Shown piece after piece: positions 9,781 to 20,259 of a stretch of DNA of 48,151 bases. Every line of letters begins with the position of its first letter. Positions within the stretch are counted from its first letter, which is position 1. The position numbers and the translations under genes are program-made. Origin of the DNA: Zygnema cylindricum (lineage: Eukaryota; Streptophyta; Zygnematophyceae; Zygnematales; Zygnemataceae); the NCBI GenBank assembly GCA_037447655.1, contig JBBHKE010003523.1, forward strand, positions 1 to 48,151, written 5' to 3'. Below the pieces are notes generated by a model. It did no database searches, was not told the DNA's origin, and saw nothing but the letters and a program-made list of their open reading frames with translations.

Positions 9781-11223
9781 CTATCCGTGCATTTCATAAA
9801 GATATTCGGCTAGCAAGTCACGTATAACCTTGCCTTCTTCGTCGCTGTATGCATCCCTCTCTGCTCCGTTCACATTGTTTTCCTCGTTTGGAGGTGTGGT
9901 ACATGGAGAATCCTCATCCAAGTAACGTATGTCTTCATCCAACATCAAATTGTGTAGTGTACATACCGTTATAATTGTGTCCACTAAATGCTCCATGTTT
10001 GGCAACACAATTTTTTTTCTTAAGATTCCCCACTGTCGTTTTAAAATCCCAAATAATCGCTCTACACACATTCGTCTACTACTGTGAAAGTAGTTGAAAA
10101 ACTTTTGTGGTTCTTCTAAATCACACCCAGGAAACGGAGTGATTAAGTGCTTACTCAACGGGTATCCTGCGTCACCTAAAATAAAGGGTGGCACCTCTTC
10201 CCAATCTACATCAACAGATGGCCCTTGAAGCCCCCCACCAAACAAAATAGCGTTCCCTATACCAGAATTTCGGAACACCCTTGAATCATGGACACTACCG
10301 GCCCATCCAACACACGCATCTAGAATGCGTGTATTAGGAGCTACTACCGCCTGTAATACCGTACTATAGTTCCGTTCCCTATCATACCAATCTGACGCCC
10401 TCATTCCACCCCCTAACCTTATATTTATATGGGTGGCGTCGATAGCTCCACAACAGTTCGGAAACTGGAATTTGTAGTTTTTGAACTCACATACAAGTTG
10501 ATTGAACCTTGTTCCGGTTGGCCAGTATATCAACCGCGGGGTAAGGATTTCCCATACGGCTCTGCAGAATAATGCTTGTTTCCTTGACACCGTGGTTTTA
10601 CTGACCCCGAAGAGCTCTCCGACTGACGTGGTTGTGTTTCCCGTGGCCAGTCTATAAAGAACCATTTCTATTTGTCGTTTGACCGAAAGCTTCCTGTTCG
10701 GAATGTTTAGAAAACAGGGGGCGGGGGCTGTCTCCATTCGATGACCTATTTTCTCCACCAAATAATAGACAAGGTACCATGGAAGCCGAAACAGTTCCAT
10801 ATACCTTTCGTCGTCAAAAGTATCAACAAGTGTCATTGAGGAGTGTAAACTGCGAGGGACAATATAGTATTCTCCGCGCAACCTACGTCGTCTAAGAATG
10901 TCCATCGATCTTGCGAAACCCTCAACCAGATGTACGAGGGTTTCAGAAGCAGACATGATATTGTTTTGGATAAAGAACATCATGATCATTAAAAGAACAC
11001 ATTCATCTTCCGTCTGATTACCATTGCTCATATTAAGAAAGATAAATATAAGAAGTATCAGTTCCATTTTGGATAAATACACGGCAGAAAATGACATGTG
11101 TAACCTCAGACGACAGTAAAGGTTTAGAATGCGTTCAGAAAGTAGCCATGGCAGCACTTGTGAGGAGGTTAGGGTTTCTTTACAGATGTTCATGAAGTTT
11201 CGTTGTATAATGTGAATGTACAT
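9781..11223 (-). CDS. PIF/Harbinger transposase (DDE_Tnp_4), copy 1
   Basis: A 480-codon uninterrupted frame for the nuclease of a PIF/Harbinger DNA transposon, which cuts and rejoins element ends in the nucleus. Features in order: a hydrophobic N-terminal stretch (about residues 53-90) that may be untranslated leader; a helix-turn-helix-like segment with VGELFGVSKTTVSR (about 201-214); and the catalytic core with D262 in GAIDATHI, GSVHDSRVF (309-317), D351 in LGDAGYPL and E388 in CVERLFGILK. The two catalytic spacings (89 and 37 residues) equal those in the transposase at 35.9-37.0 kb. M90 (MSASETL) is an alternative start. A near-identical copy lies at 13.8-15.2 kb. All catalytic residues are present, so this copy may be intact. 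PIF elements usually need a second Myb-like protein; none is adjacent here. Confidence 0.88.
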   Translation of the reverse strand: MYIHIIQRNFMNICKETLTSSQVLPWLLSERILNLYCRLRLHMSFSAVYLSKMELILLIFIFLNMSNGNQTEDECVLLMIMMFFIQNNIMSASETLVHLVEGFARSMDILRRRRLRGEYYIVPRSLHSSMTLVDTFDDERYMELFRLPWYLVYYLVEKIGHRMETAPAPCFLNIPNRKLSVKRQIEMVLYRLATGNTTTSVGELFGVSKTTVSRKQALFCRAVWEILTPRLIYWPTGTRFNQLVCEFKNYKFQFPNCCGAIDATHINIRLGGGMRASDWYDRERNYSTVLQAVVAPNTRILDACVGWAGSVHDSRVFRNSGIGNAILFGGGLQGPSVDVDWEEVPPFILGDAGYPLSKHLITPFPGCDLEEPQKFFNYFHSSRRMCVERLFGILKRQWGILRKKIVLPNMEHLVDTIITVCTLHNLMLDEDIRYLDEDSPCTTPPNEENNVNGAERDAYSDEEGKVIRDLLAEYLYEMHG

Positions 11224-11468
11224 ATACTACAGCAGAGTACACTCGTACGGATGTGCAAGTACATAACGCTGGTACAAACATTTCGTTTTGACTTTCCGTT
11301 TGATGATTTCTGTAAGATTTTCAGAATCTGGAATTCTAATCTACGTGGCGCCAATCATAATTGAGGAAGGTTTGCTACTGGGTCGACAAAATGGAGCGGA
11401 CTTCCAGTAAACGCTCCAGTAAACTTGTCCGTACATTTACTGGGACCGCCTAATGGAATGTTACCCTA
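11224..11468 (-). mobile_element. 5' flank and terminal repeat of PIF copy 1
   Basis: This non-coding stretch is matched almost base for base by 15163-15509 beside the second transposase copy. Similarity stops at the outward sequence agggtaa(c/g)(a/g)ttccatta near 11467. That string recurs at other element ends (5029, about 5092, 16187), so it is probably the terminal inverted repeat. The opposite end, left of 9781, was not recognised. Confidence 0.55.
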
Positions 11469-12612
11469 ATACAGCGAATCGTGCACCGGTATGCAAACTG
11501 CAGTTGCAAATCTGATGTGGCATTATATTGCGCTGCGTGATCCAGTTCACCTCCTTTTTTGGACACGATCTTTACTGTCAGTGCGAAAAAAATGCGCATT
11601 TCGAAACGGTGCAGGACATTTTTTGGCAGCTACACCGCGAATCGTAATTAGAGTAAATTACTCTAATTCAGTTGCTCGAAATTTCGACTCTATCACAAGA
11701 AATAGAGTAAATGATTCTATTTTTTTCATTATTCTATTTAAGGTAAAATTAATTAGCGTTTTTAATTCTAATATAGGTTCGTTTTAAATAGTGTGGAATA
11801 CGGACGACCTCCAACCGTGCAAAATTGTACTTTATTAAGAAAAAAGGTACAAATAATGATTTAATACATGCCGTTATCATGTAACTGCGTTTTTAACAGA
11901 CCGCGTAGTGCAAACGTCATAGTGACGATAAACTGTACGTTTTGCCAAATTCTATACGAATACCTTATTTACAGTAGATAATATTAGCGTGCCAAATTAG
12001 AGTACTTAAATGTAAAAAATTAATGGTCCATTTTTAGAATTTTCTAGGTCTAATAGAAATATAGAAAGAAGCCGAGGCAGTCTACCTCTAACTTCTCTCT
12101 CCAACTCTCAAATTTGTCGTAGTCACTGCGAAATTGAAGAGGGAGCTAGAGCCATGGCTACCTAGGCTATCCTGAGGTTTACGGGAATTTTATATTAGTT
12201 AAGGGTTTATTTTATCTAAAAGGTATGTGCCGGCCACAGGATTTGATCCCTGTACCTACCGGCCGGCAGATAGTGAATAGCCGGTAGCCTTAGCCGTTAA
12301 GTCTAGAACTAGCGTTACGTACTATGAAGTTTGATATTTGTTTAAACATGTATACGTAGGATAAATCATTTAACTCTAATTGTTTACGGGATACATAGAT
12401 CCGGTAATGTATAAGTACGGATTACAGTACAGAGAAGAAATCAATACCGCGCATTTATTTCTTAAATGAAACGAATACCGCGCATGTATTTATTACGGCT
12501 ACGATTAAATTCGGATTTAATCGAACGGCCGGAATTAGCGCCGAGATCGCGGAAGAAGATTTCGGCGGTTTATGGCCATCGCCACATCGGATGACGCGTG
12601 GCGAAATTACAT
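11469..12612. other. Gene-free stretch with a tRNA-like T-arm
   Basis: AT-rich, with fragments resembling the 4.2-4.7 kb MITE interior (acaccgcgaatcgtaatta near 11632; aaatagtgtggaa near 11787). On the minus strand near 12230-12260 an arm-like cagggatcaaatcctg next to ggccggcac resembles a Pol III B-box region, but the rest of a tRNA fold is absent. No gene is supported. Confidence 0.35.
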
Positions 12613-13888
12613 TGGATCGTGGAATCTCCGGAGACTATGGCACCGAATCTGGATATGACATGTGTCGACATTTAGGCCATGTTGTACAATGTCCGTACAT
12701 AAAGTACATCGGCAGCTGTACTTTTGCGTACGGAACTGTATCCTGATTGGTTCCGTACATTAGTAGATAGAGTCTGTGAGAGAGATAGAACTTAGAAAAA
12801 TTAGGAGATAGGACCCTCTCTCCCAGAGAGCTTCTATACAAAAGGTCAAATTTGACCCTCCATAACTTACTGCTCAGAGGAGCAAATTCAGAGATACTTT
12901 TTGCTATCGACTCAAGTGAGTCTTGCCTACACAGAGGTGCAGGTGGCCAGAGTTTTTGTCTGTCAGGGTGGCAGTTGTTTTTGCTGATACACAAAGAGGT
13001 TAGAGTTATCCTAGAGGCTTCTTGAAAAATGTCCACTCTGATGACTTATGGAGGTCTCAGAGTTTCAGGTTATGGGCCCACCCTCTAGGGTACCAATCTT
13101 TAATTGGACTTGCTTCATATACTGGGAAAGTATGATGATACGAGCTCTATGCGAAAAAAGGTTTTGGGGGATAGTGAGTGGACGGCTGGGTCGTCCATCA
13201 AGTCTTGGAATCCCTCTAGGGTTTTGAGGAAGCAGATTCACTAGGAAAGAGGATCCACCTTCAATAGAGGAAACAAAGGAAGGAGAAGTGGTGGACAAAG
13301 GAAAGGAGAAGGAGGCGACCACACCAATAGCAACTGGTTCGGCATTCATGTCACCTATTCCGAGAAACGAGGAGAATGATACTGAAACTCGGGACTTCAA
13401 CAATATGGCGACAAAGAACTTCATCCTACGCCATGCAACTCTGAGACCTCCATAAGTCCTCAGAGTAGACAGCTTCGAAGAAGCCTCTAGGATAATCCTG
13501 ACCCTTTTGTGTTTCAGCAAAAATAACTTCCACCCTGACAGACAAAAACCCTGACCACCTACACCCTTGTGAAGGCAAGACTCCCCTGAGTCGATAGCAA
13601 AAAGAATATCTGAATTTGCTCCCCTGAGCAGTAAGTTATGGAGGGTCAAAGTTGACGTTTTGTACAGAAGCTCTTTGGGAGAGGGGGTCCTATATTCTAA
13701 TTTTTCTAAGTCCTATCTCTCTCACAGACTCTATTTACTGATGTACGGAACCAATCAAAATTGAGTTCCGTACGCAAAAGTACAGCTGTCGGTGTACTTT
13801 ATGTACGGACATTGTACGACATGGCCAAAATGTCGACACATGTCAAATTCGGATTCGGTGCCATAATCTCCGGAGATTCCACAATCCA
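12613..13888. mobile_element. Long-TIR (foldback-type) element with captured sequence
   Basis: The left arm (12613 to about 13074) and right arm (about 13436-13888) are diverged inverted repeats of roughly 450 bp. The outer end reads tggat(c/t)gtggaatctccgg on both sides. The arms share matching blocks throughout, for example catgtgtcgacattt, cataaagtacat and cttatggaggtctcagag. The spacer of about 360 bp has a coding-like plus-strand frame. Such arms would fold into a long hairpin RNA if transcribed. Long arms suggest a MULE-like or foldback element, but I found no matching target-site duplication. The right end abuts a truncated transposase, so insertion was probably accompanied by deletion. 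Confidence 0.75.
13228..13455 (+). pseudogene. Coding-like fragment inside the long-TIR element
   Basis: In the spacer, a plus-strand frame bounded by a stop before it and a TAA near 13455 reads as hydrophilic protein: RKEDPPSIEETKEGEVV, then Lys/Glu-rich, then ATGSAFMSPIPRNEEND and NNMATKNFILRHATLRPP. The composition resembles a disordered segment of a real protein. The last codons run into the right inverted arm. It has no start codon of its own near the beginning, so it may be a captured exon fragment. Family unknown. Confidence 0.3.
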
Positions 13889-15162
13889 CTCTCTGCTCCG
13901 TTCACATTGTTTTCCTCGTTTGGAGGTGTGGTACATGGAGAATCCTCATCCAAGTAACGTATGTCTTCATCCAACATCAAATTGTGTAGTGTACATACCG
14001 TTATAATTGTGTCCACTAAATGCTCCATGTTTGGCAACACAATTTTTTTTCTTAAGATTCCCCACCGTCGTTTTAAAATCCCAAATAATCGCTCTACACA
14101 CATTCGTCTACTACTGTGAAAGTAGTTGAAAGACTTTTGTGGTTCTTCTAAATCACACCCAGGAAACGGAGTGATTAAGTGCTTACTCAACGGGTATCCT
14201 GCGTCACCTAAAATAAAGGGTGACACCTCTTCCCAATCTACATCAACAGATGGCCCTTGAAGCCCCCCACCAAACAAAATAGCGTTCCCTATACCAGAAT
14301 TTCGGAACACCCTTGAATCATGGACACTACCGGCCCATCCAACACACGCATCTAGAATGCGTGTATTAGGAGCTACTACCGCCTGTAATACCGTACTATA
14401 GTTCCGTTCCCTATCATACCAATCTGACGCCCTCATTCCAGCCCCTAACCCTATATTTATATGGGTGGCGTCGATAGCTCCACAACAGTTCGGAAACTGG
14501 AATTTGTAGTTTTTGAACGCACATACAAGTTGATTGAACCTTGTTCCGGTTGGCCAGTATATCAACCGCGGGGTAAGGATTTCCCATACGGCTCTGCAGA
14601 ATAATGCTTGTTTCCTTGACACCGTGGTTTTACTGACCCCGAAGAGCTCTCCGACTGACGTGGTTGTGTTTCCCGTGGCCAGTCTATAAAGAACCATTTC
14701 TATTTGCCGTTTGACCGAAAGCTTCCTGTTCGGAATGTTTAAAAAACAGGGCGCAGGGGCCGTCTCCATTCGATGACCTATTTTCTCCACCAAATAGTAC
14801 ACAAGGTACCGTGGAAGCCGAAACAGTTTCATATACCTTTCGTCGTCAAAAGTATCAACAAGTGTCATTGAGAAGTGTAAACTGCGAGGGACAATATAGT
14901 ATTCTCCGCGCAACCTACGTCGTCTAAGAATGTCCATCGATCTTGCGAAACCCTCAACCAGATGTACGAGTGTTTCAGAAGCAGACATGATGTTGTTTTG
15001 GATAAAGAACATCATGATCATTAAAAGAACACAGTCATCTTCCGTTTGATTACCATTGCTGATATTAAGAAAGATAAATATAAGAAGTATAAGTTCCATT
15101 CTGGAAAGATACACGGCAGAAAATGACATGTGTAACCTCAGACGACAGCAAGACGACAGCAA
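13843..15162 (-). pseudogene. PIF/Harbinger transposase, copy 2, C-terminally truncated
   Basis: Nearly the same protein as the 9.8-11.2 kb copy with scattered substitutions. The HTH-like segment and all three catalytic residues remain (D of GAIDATHI, D of LGDAGYPL, E of CVERLFGIL). After NEENNVNGAE the frame runs at 13888 into the adjacent long-TIR element and ends with an unrelated tail (SGLWNLRRLWHRIRI). About 25 C-terminal residues of copy 1, including an acidic segment and LLAEYLYEMHG, are lost. An 11-bp tandem duplication (15140-15161) shifts the upstream frame relative to copy 1, so no upstream in-frame ATG equals that of copy 1; M59 of this frame (MSASETL) could still serve. The nuclease core may be intact, but the copy is rearranged. 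Confidence 0.8.
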
Positions 15163-15509
15163 AGGTTTAGAATGCGTTCAGAAAGTAGCCATGGCAGCAC
15201 TTGTGAGGAGGGAAGGGTTTATTTACAGATGTTCATGAAGTTTCGTTGTATATTGTGAATGTACATATAGTACAGCATAGTTCACTCGTACGGATGTGCA
15301 AGTACATAACGCTGGTACAAACATTTCGTTTTGACTTTCCGTTTGAAGATTTTTGTAAGATTTTCAGAATCCGGACTCTAATATACGTGGCGCCAATCAT
15401 AATTGAGAAAGGTTTGCTACTGGGTCGACAAAATGGAGCGGACTTCCAGTAAAAGCTCCAGTAGACTTGTCCGTACATTTACTGGGACCGCCTAATGGAA
15501 CCTTACCCT
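15163..15509 (-). mobile_element. 5' flank and terminal repeat of PIF copy 2
   Basis: Matches 11224-11468 with small differences, including cgtacggatgtgcaagtac, the gcgccaatcataattgag block and the terminal actgggaccgcctaatggaa. Similarity ends at about 15509. Confidence 0.6.
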
Positions 15510-16187
15510 GAGTCGATGTTCCATCACGTAGAGTCTGTAAGCCACGTGTTTTATATTGACTGGCGCCACGTAAGCTACGGTCTAATATTGAATATCTTTC
15601 AGATTTTTTGCACCGACAAACTTAAGTTTAAATCTTGACTTGCGTACCATGTACCTGCGTACGAAGTATTAATACGACAAATATTTTATACTTTTTGCAA
15701 ACGTCAGTCTGTACGCCAGCTCACTTTTTAGGGTTTCACTTTTCGAACATAACGAAAGTCCTTTGAGAAAAACAGTGTGACGAACAAAAGTTAACGAGAA
15801 TAGCGTGACGAGGGAATATTACGAAATTTCGTTTTTATTTTCGGTTGTATTTTGGAAACCGCGTGTCATGTGCAAATCTTAAGATTTTTCGTTGGTTTTC
15901 TATCATGACACGTAGCTTAATCGTCTAGCGTGCCACGATTTTTTTTTTTTTTTAATCTGCAAACCCACCTCCTCGAGGTGGGTTGACAATTACAAAAAAA
16001 AATGAAGCGAACTCCTCGCAGATGAACATTCGACGGCCGGTATTACTTCCAAGACCTTCGGAGAGTATCAACAAGATTCTCTGTAATGTTGTTTTCGTAT
16101 AAAAACAAAATAGGCGGTACGATTTGGTACGGAGGGTCGCGAATTTTTGTAAACTACGCCACTTTTCGCTTGATGGAACGTCACCCT
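15510..16187. mobile_element. Possible small element abutting PIF copy 2
   Basis: The left edge gtcgatgttccatcacg and the reversed right edge ggtgacgttccatcaag (ending at 16187) are similar and resemble Harbinger-type ends seen elsewhere here. The interior has no gene. A T-run followed by a perfect 10-bp stem with a 3-base loop (aacccacctc / gaggtgggtt, 15962-15984) lies inside. The call rests on weak terminal similarity. Confidence 0.3.
15962..15984. repeat. 10-bp stem, 3-base loop hairpin
   Basis: The arms aacccacctc and gaggtgggtt are exact reverse complements around ctc, just after a run of about 15 T. Function unknown. Confidence 0.6.
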
Positions 16188-16383
16188 AAAAGTATTGTAA
16201 TGATACTGATACAAATTATTGAGTTTGTTGTAAACAAGGAAAAATGATGTCATCCACTCTAAATCACGTACTCGAAAATAGGCCTGTGTAGAAGTTCCTA
16301 ATGCCACACATTTTGTCGTTCTTGTGATCTCCATTAGTTAAGCTACACCCTGTACCGTTATTTGTATTGAGGTTTTTTCCGGC

Positions 16384-17212
16384 GCTTAGAATACGGCCCC
16401 ATGTATGTGCAACTTAGCGAACTTACTTAGGGTATATCCCCACGTTTTTATAACTTAGCGAACTTACTTTGTATTTTAGCGCGGATCCGCCGGACCCGGT
16501 TTTCAAGTGTCCCTATGTCTGTAAGGACGAAATCGTAACTTACGCTTGTGACGATTGTATACGTCGACAATGCCCGTGACGGTTGTCAACGTCTACAATC
16601 TGTGGTCGCACGTTTTATTTTGGAACTGCTTGTGACGTCGCATGTCTTACCGCGACATTGTAGACGTATTGCCTTCAAGCCTATGCCGTTTCACGGTTGA
16701 AGACGAGGCGCTTTGCCTTTGCGTCTCCTATCCGGTCGACGTGAAATGGCATCGGAATTTGAAGACCCCTGCAAAAAAGAAATCCGTACTGGACGAAAAC
16801 GGACAAAACCAAACAAATTGTGTACTTTTGTTTGTTGTATTCGAACGCAAACGGACAAAACATAGCGAATTCTGTCCTTTTCTTTGTCCATAGAAATCGT
16901 ATGAAAATTTTCGAAAATTACGGCACGTGCGAATATATTCCTATTTGTTTATCGAAAATGCCTAGTTTTAAAACACATCGCGCATGTGTTTTAACCGTAA
17001 GGTTGAAGATGACGTTTTTTGTCGTGGAAGTGGGTCGAAAAACACAAGACGACAAATTTTCATACATCCAAAATTTGAAGATGACGCAAATTGTACTCTA
17101 CAAATTTGCGATTCCTTCGTACGGTTGCAACTTAGGCAGTACGGCGCTAAGTTTTACAGGAAAACCACAAAAAAAGCCCTTACTTATGCACATGGGGACA
17201 TACCCTTAGTAT
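16384..17212. mobile_element. TIR element, copy 1 of a head-to-tail pair
   Basis: Left terminal strings cttagaatacggccccatg (16384) and cttagggtatatccccacg (16426) are both versions of the reversed right end ctaagggtatgtccccatg (ending near 17212). The left terminus is therefore duplicated 42 bp apart. The body from 16471 is repeated from 17209. No transposase frame is present, so this is nonautonomous. Read from the right end, the body has an aagtaagggctttttt block and a gtacaatttgcgtcatctt block, both shared with the copies at 17209-17960 and 32388-32830. Confidence 0.65.
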
Positions 17213-17960
17213 TTTAGCGCGGATCCGACGGACCCGGATTTAAGGTGTCTCTATGTGTTTACTCGAAATTCTTACTTTAGTTTGTGACGATTGTATACGT
17301 CAACAATATCCTTGACGGGTGTCACAGTGTACAATTTGTCTTTGCCGCACCGTATTTTTTTGAAACTTTTTGAAGCGTCGCAAGACACATCGTAATTTTT
17401 GAAACGATTTGCGGATTCGGCATGTCGCATGTCATTGCGTCACATCGTAGTCGTACAGCCTTGCAGCCGTGGCTGTACGACAACCTTTGCGCAAACCTCT
17501 CCCGTCCGGTCGCCATGACTTTGCAGATTTTTCACCTTCGCAGATTTTTCACCTTCGCGGATTTTTCAACTTTGCGTGAAATGATACTGCAGCATCGAGG
17601 CCCCTGCAAAAAGAAAACCGTACAACATGCAAGCGGACAAAAAAACAACCCTGTAATTTTTTTCGTCGTCAAAAACTTATAAAATCTATTCACACGTGGG
17701 AATATATTTTTCTATTGGTTTTACTTTGCTTAAAATACATTGCCGATGTGGTTTATGATAAGTTTGAAGATGACATGACAATGGGTTGAAAAAGCGCAAG
17801 ACGACAAATTTTCGTACATTCTAAGTTTGCGGATGACGCAAATTGTACTCTACAAATTTGCGATTTCTTCGTACGGCTGCAACTTAGGCAGTATGGCGCT
17901 AAGTTACAAAGGATAACGACAGAAAAAAACCCGTACGTAGCCACATGGGGTCGTACCCTT
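17209..17960. mobile_element. TIR element, copy 2 of the tandem pair
   Basis: Begins with the same gtattttagcgcggatccg string as 16471, 738 bp downstream, and ends with catggggtcgtaccctta, equivalent to the end of copy 1. The two units are head to tail and share the terminus at about 17194-17212. Internal differences are many, so the duplication is old or two related elements became joined. An internal 20-bp subrepeat (gatttttcaccttcgc, twice near 17525-17560) is unique to this copy. Confidence 0.65.
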
Positions 17961-18065
17961 ATTACATTTTTTCTCCCCTACACACTTAGCAATTTTTTCA
18001 TCCGACGGTTGGGATTGAAAGCCCAGATTCTCACCTACCAATTGGCGGTCTCCGGTAAAAAATTG

Positions 18066-18150
18066 GACAAGTGTGCACGGAGAAAAGATGATTTAATTGG
18101 CGAGAAAAACCTTTACAACAATAGCGATGCATGGTGTACAAAATCCCTCC
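18066..18150 (-). repeat. Half of a foldback-type element end
   Basis: The block gacaagtgtgcacggagaa at 18066, followed by a ttaa(t)tggc-type ending, matches the right arm of the foldback element at 21955-22092. Just beyond, atgcatggtgtac (about 18126) resembles the 4.2-kb MITE terminus. No opposite arm was found. Confidence 0.45.
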
Positions 18151-19257
18151 AAAAACCTGTATAGTTGCAAAATGAATGTCGCGTGACATACTTCAAATCT
18201 TAAAAGAAAAACTAAAAGCAAATATTAGGATCCCCTTCAGTTTGTACTTTATTTTAAGCATGTTTTTGTGTGTCAATTCTTCTTTTTTGACTCTTATTAT
18301 TTACTTTTCCCCATGGGACGTTATCAACAAAGTGGGCACTAGAAGCATGTACTCAAGTCCAAGGCAAATCTTTTGATTAAAGGAACACGAGTACAGGACA
18401 TTACTTAAGAATTACAACGAGTATAAAAGATAGAATGGAAAATAAAAAAGATAACGGTAAAAGTTTAAAAAAGGTTCAAAAGTGTATGTTGGAAACAAAG
18501 TTAAAAAATATATTTTTTTCTTATTTGCCCAATTATATAACTAGTCGGCAAGTAGGAGTACAATTAAAGTATTTTGCCTATATATGCAAATTACAAGAAA
18601 AGTGCATGAAAAATATGCGTCAAAAACCACTTAGAATAAATAATGTGCGTACATAAAATGCACGTTAGGAAGACAGAAAGTACATGTGAAGTACACACAA
18701 TGTAAAGTCCTTTCTTTTTGCTTCTTCTATCTTTTCTTTACCTTTATATTTGATTGTATCATAATTGGAATAGCAATTGTTTCTTTATTGATATCACCAT
18801 CACAAGACTATCAATATGCAAAATTCCCACTTATTTGTACCACGTGTTTTGTTTTTTTTCAAGTTAGAAGGTTTTTGCAAGAATATATGTTGGATATATT
18901 TGAAAAAGGATTATCTAAACGAGCTTAATCCCCTTGATGAAGGAAAATATAATTTCCCCCCTCTCCCTCCCCCCACGTTGTCTTTTTCCACCTCTTAGCT
19001 GCAGCTTAACCATATTTCATGTAACCCTCTTCCCTCCTCTTTTCATTTCCCTCGAAGCCCTCCATAGCGAGGTTAGAAACCTACAAGAGTCATACATTGG
19101 CACGAGACAAGTATTGATGGACTTCAAACCTTTTAAAGAAACGCAAACCAGCTAGCGATTAAATCTTGAGGAAATTGGGAATTTTATCAAGATGAGTTGG
19201 ACCATTCCTACTGTTGGCACGATACGGCCTGGTAGCTTATTAGCTAGCGAAAATCAA
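18151..19257. other. AT-rich, gene-free stretch
   Basis: AT- and T-rich sequence with short open frames that look random. A pyrimidine-rich patch sits at about 18955-19060. No supported gene. Confidence 0.4.
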
Positions 19258-19615
19258 ACTTCACCCACTATGAAATGTCAGCTTTGGACAGGTGAGATCA
19301 CTCGATATTGATTGTCAAATTTGAACATGCAATGTCACTAAAAATTAATTACCTCCTTTGCAAATAAAATTTGTCTCGATGTTAAACATCAACTTTGCAA
19401 GTGCAAAGTTACTCAATATGGAACGTAAAATTTGAATATTCAACGTCACTCGATAATAAAGGTCACCTTTGCACACGAAACTTCACTCGATAGGGAACAC
19501 CAGCTTTGCACATACAACGTCACTTAATAGTAAATGTTAGCTTTGCGCGTGTAGTGTCACTTGGTATCAAACGCCAACTTGGCACATGACATGGGTCTCG
19601 ATATTTGATATCAGC
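19258..19615 (+). repeat. Degenerate tandem repeat, unit about 45-50 bp
   Basis: Recurring phrases of the type cactcgata.taaatg.cagctttgcaca...acgt appear about seven times with heavy divergence (for example tcactcgataataaaggtc, tcactcgatagggaacacc and tcacttaatagtaaatgtt). No coding signal. Confidence 0.6.
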
Positions 19616-20259
19616 ATGCTCAAGTCACGTGAGTCAGACGGAAGGTTGCAACCTTTGTAACTGTTGATTGATTCTACAATTGTGTCGTAGATCACGTCCG
19701 TGACCACAAAGAGGTCCATTGCAGAGAGTTTGTGCTAAAATTGGCTGGTCATCCAAATGAACAAAAACCTGAGAAATCGGAAACTACTTGATTTGCGACG
19801 AGCTCATCATTGTGCATTGCATATCGGAGATGCTGGCCAAACACTTTCTTGCTAGCATGCATGACCGCATGACCGCATGACCTGATTTTATCAAACTTTA
19901 GAGCACTATAGTTTATTGGGTTATCTGACGATTGACACATCTCTATTTTTGTACAAAAACCCTAAAAAACCCTACACAGATGGTTTACCATCACTCTTTT
20001 TAATAAAATCGATTGTTGGTGTACAAAGGTGTGGATCCCCAAGAGGGAAACCATTGAATTGCTGAAGTTTAGAACCATTGAATTGTTTCTACAGGGACAA
20101 CAGAGCAGGGCAGCTAGAAGGTCACCAATCGGGTTAGGATTTGGCTCTCTGACATCCACACCATAAGGCGGTTGTATGTGGTTCATAGTATGTCAAACGG
20201 GTTAGCCCGTATTAATAAGGATGTGAATCTTTAAAGGGTGGGAGACTGTAAAGGGTAGT
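19616..20259. other. Gene-free stretch
   Basis: Contains a triple gcatgacc(gc) repeat near 19858-19881 and a polypurine string aaagggtgggaga near 20232. The latter resembles the polypurine tract before an LTR, but no retroelement domain is seen next to it. Confidence 0.35.

Noticed and set aside
13065-13649. Minus-strand frame of 194 codons in the long-TIR element
   Set aside because: Runs from the spacer far into the right inverted arm; the opposite-strand spacer frame looks more protein-like.
15943-15984. Transcription terminator (T-run plus hairpin)
   Set aside because: The order and the eukaryotic setting do not fit a bacterial terminator, and no gene ends here.
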